A stretch of 33,599 bases of DNA, taken from NCBI GenBank assembly GCA_019236975.1, contig JAFAHZ010000334.1, positions 1 to 33,599 of the forward strand, read 5' to 3'. The notes under the pieces are model-generated. The model saw nothing but the letters and a program-made list of their open reading frames with translations, was not told where the DNA came from and made no database searches. A program made the translations under genes and the position numbers. Position 1 is the first letter of the stretch. Each line of letters starts with the position of its first letter. The stretch comes from Vulcanimicrobiota bacterium (GTDB taxonomy: Bacteria; Vulcanimicrobiota; Vulcanimicrobiia; Vulcanimicrobiales; Vulcanimicrobiaceae). Of the stretch, positions 32,221-33,599 are shown piece by piece.

Positions 32221-33465
32221 TTAATGAAGGCGGGGGGCCGGGTCAACTGGTTTGCCGTTAATTCGGACCTCGAAGTGCAGATGCGGGCCCGTCGACTGCC
32301 CGGTGGACCCGACGGCGCCGATGGCCTGCCCGCGCGTAACGGTCTGACCCGACGACACGTAGATGGCGGAGAGGTGACCGTAACCGGTCGAGTAGCCGCC
32401 CCCATGGTCGATGAGAATGTAGTTGCCGTACCCCCCGTACCACTGCGCCATGATCACGGTGCCGCCGGCGGCCGCGGCGACCGTCGTTCCGGTCGGCGCT
32501 GCGATGTCCAGGCCCTGATGAAACTCGGGGGAGCCGCCGAAGGGGTTCGAGCGCCAGCCAAAGGGCGAGGTAATCGTTCCGGTTACCGGCCACGAGAAGC
32601 TTCCGGGTCCGCCGGCGCTCTCGACGCCGCCGGAGATGCCGGCGGCGCGACGCTGCGCCTCAAGCTCTCGCTCGCGTTCGCGGATCAGCGACTCGAGCTC
32701 CGCCTCCTCGGCCGCCGACAGGTCTTCCATTTCGGCGACCTGCGCGGCGACGTGCCGGCGCTGCTGTCCCGCAAGTTCGACCAAGTTCGCGCGTTCGGAA
32801 GCCAGCGAGTCCAGTTGACTGCGCGCCTGTTGCTGCTCTTCTTGCTGCGCCGCGAGCTGCAGCCGCGTGCGTTCCAAATCGGCTTCGACGGAAGCCACGC
32901 GCTGCTCCGCGGCCTTGCGCGCGCGAATCGCGCGCTCGTTAGCGGCGATGAGCAGGCGTAAATCCTCCCAGCGCTCCACGAACTCGCTGAACGAACGTAC
33001 CGAAATCAGAACGTTGAGATAGCTTAAGTCGCCGTTTTCGTAAATGTTGACCAGCCGGCGCTTCAGCAGTTCGTCGTGGAGGGCCAGCGATTTCTTGGCC
33101 GCGTCGAGCTGAACCGTGTTCCAATCGATCTTGCGCTGCGTCGAATCGGCCTGCGTTTGCAAATCGCCGATCCTCCCGTTGACCACGCCGATTGCGGCAT
33201 TGGTCTCGCCCAGCTGATGCTGCAAATCGTTGTACCGCAGCGTCACCGTCCCCAGCTCCGCGCGCTTGGATTGCAGCCGCGCTTGTATCTGCGCCGCCTT
33301 CTCTTTCTCAGCCCGAATTCGAGCGTCGATCGAAGTCTGCGCGACGGCCCCGTGGGGAAGTGCCGTTAACGCAAAGACGATCGCCAACGAGATCGCGAGC
33401 GGGTGTTTCTCCCGAGCGATTAAACATAGAAAAAAGCGAGGGAGAAACACTCCGAGCGATCTCAC
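32221..33465 (-). CDS. M23-family peptidoglycan endopeptidase with coiled coil (EnvC/NlpD-like)
   Basis: The product (about 414 residues) has a signal peptide ending LTALPHGAVAQ, a long coiled coil (about 45-265, Glu/Gln/Arg-rich) and a LytM/M23 domain: SPFGWRSNPFGG, EFHQGLDIAAP (zinc His and Asp), GHLSAIYVSSGQ and PHLHFEV (zinc/catalytic His). EnvC-like proteins regulate or perform wall cleavage at division, often with FtsEX; no ftsEX is seen here. Start is uncertain. GTG 33465 lies eight bases after the upstream stop; ATG 33525 is in frame but deep inside the upstream gene. The palindromic repeat at 33395-33459 is read through here and encodes the first part of the signal peptide. Confidence 0.88.
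   Translation of the reverse strand: MRSLGVFLPRFFLCLIAREKHPLAISLAIVFALTALPHGAVAQTSIDARIRAEKEKAAQIQARLQSKRAELGTVTLRYNDLQHQLGETNAAIGVVNGRIGDLQTQADSTQRKIDWNTVQLDAAKKSLALHDELLKRRLVNIYENGDLSYLNVLISVRSFSEFVERWEDLRLLIAANERAIRARKAAEQRVASVEADLERTRLQLAAQQEEQQQARSQLDSLASERANLVELAGQQRRHVAAQVAEMEDLSAAEEAELESLIRERERELEAQRRAAGISGGVESAGGPGSFSWPVTGTITSPFGWRSNPFGGSPEFHQGLDIAAPTGTTVAAAAGGTVIMAQWYGGYGNYILIDHGGGYSTGYGHLSAIYVSSGQTVTRGQAIGAVGSTGQSTGPHLHFEVRINGKPVDPAPRLH
33395..33459. repeat. Single copy of the palindromic repeat with different arms
   Basis: Outer GCGAGCGG and left arm GTGTTTCTCCC (33403-33413) precede a 26-base core (33414-33439) that starts GAGCGATTAA and ends AAAGCGA. The right arm is GGGAGAAACAC (33440-33450), followed by TCCGAGCGA. 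Core and outer boxes match the 1765-1911 array, but the arms share no sequence with it and still pair perfectly. An extra outer pairing (GAGATCGC with GCGATCTC) exists at this copy only. It overlaps the 5' end of the M23 gene. Confidence 0.88.
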
Positions 33466-33472
33466 GAGACCG

Positions 33473-33599
33473 TCATTGCCTCCGTTTGTCTTTGATATAC
33501 ACGGACCCCACGACAGACTTCGCATAGCGCTTCAATTCGGCCGCCTTCTCTCCGATCTGTGCGTAGTTGGTCACCTGACCGCCGTCGTTCGTAACGATA
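33473..33599 (-). CDS. C-terminal end of an unidentified protein, partial
   Basis: The last 41 codons of a gene entering from the right edge read IVTNDGGQVTNYAQIGEKAA and end SVYIKDKRRQ, with TGA at 33473-33475. The final residues are basic. It is not an FtsX C-terminus, which would be a membrane helix. No family can be named from so little. Its stop forms ATGA (33473-33476) with an ATG that has GGAGG two bases upstream but meets a stop after four codons. Confidence 0.55.
   Translation of the reverse strand, partial: IVTNDGGQVTNYAQIGEKAAELKRYAKSVVGSVYIKDKRRQ

Overview
This window is GC-rich, densely packed bacterial chromosomal DNA. It carries cell-division placement genes (minC, two minD copies, minE), rodA, an RNase E/G gene, nucleotide-heptose biosynthesis genes and envelope proteases. 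No phage, insertion sequence, CRISPR array, tRNA or rRNA was seen. Non-ATG starts (GTG, TTG) and NTGA stop/start overlaps are frequent. The gene mix (SpoIIM/RDD pair, MinCDE with RodA, RNase E/G with an Arg-rich tail, D-glycero-D-manno-heptose genes) fits a deep-branching diderm-like lineage such as Candidatus Eremiobacterota (WPS-2) or a neighbour. That placement is an impression from gene content, not a computed result.

Layout. Positions 1-1755 hold a partial SpoIIM-family membrane gene (minus strand, non-ATG start, running off the left edge) divergent from an RDD-family membrane gene. A 147-bp palindromic repeat array (1765-1911) separates the RDD gene from a convergent DUF697 protein with a degenerate G-domain-like N-terminus and an M48 metalloprotease. 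Positions 5014-11443 form a plus-strand run: minC, minD-1, minD-2, minE, rodA and a GGDEF-EAL protein. Next come a minus-strand methyltransferase, a plus-strand leucine-rich-repeat protein and a minus-strand lipoprotein.

Positions 13516-27936 are an RNase E/G gene followed by an envelope-sugar region in three alternating blocks. The first (plus) is hddA, gtrA-like, epimerase, methyltransferase. The second (minus) is a sugar nucleotidyltransferase, an SDR and a Gfo/Idh/MocA oxidoreductase. The third (plus) is three tandem GT-C glycosyltransferase paralogues, gmhA, gmhB and a transaldolase. GmhA, HddA, GmhB and the nucleotidyltransferase together can convert sedoheptulose 7-phosphate to an NDP-heptose, and the transaldolase could tune the precursor pool. 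The epimerase, SDR, Gfo/Idh and methyltransferase would tailor the sugar, and the GT-C and GtrA proteins would transfer or flip lipid-linked sugars.

Positions 27900-33599 are a minus-strand block: an M23 peptidase with coiled coil, two tandem S41 C-terminal processing proteases and a GT87-like glycosyltransferase. The end of an unidentified gene lies at the right edge.

The most unusual signal is a repeat family with a constant core (begins GAGCGATTAA, ends AAAGCGA) and constant CGAGCG-type outer boxes. The 11-12 bp inverted arms flanking the core are completely different between the two loci, yet remain perfectly self-complementary at each. One locus lies between convergent genes. The other is read through as the start of the M23 peptidase signal peptide.
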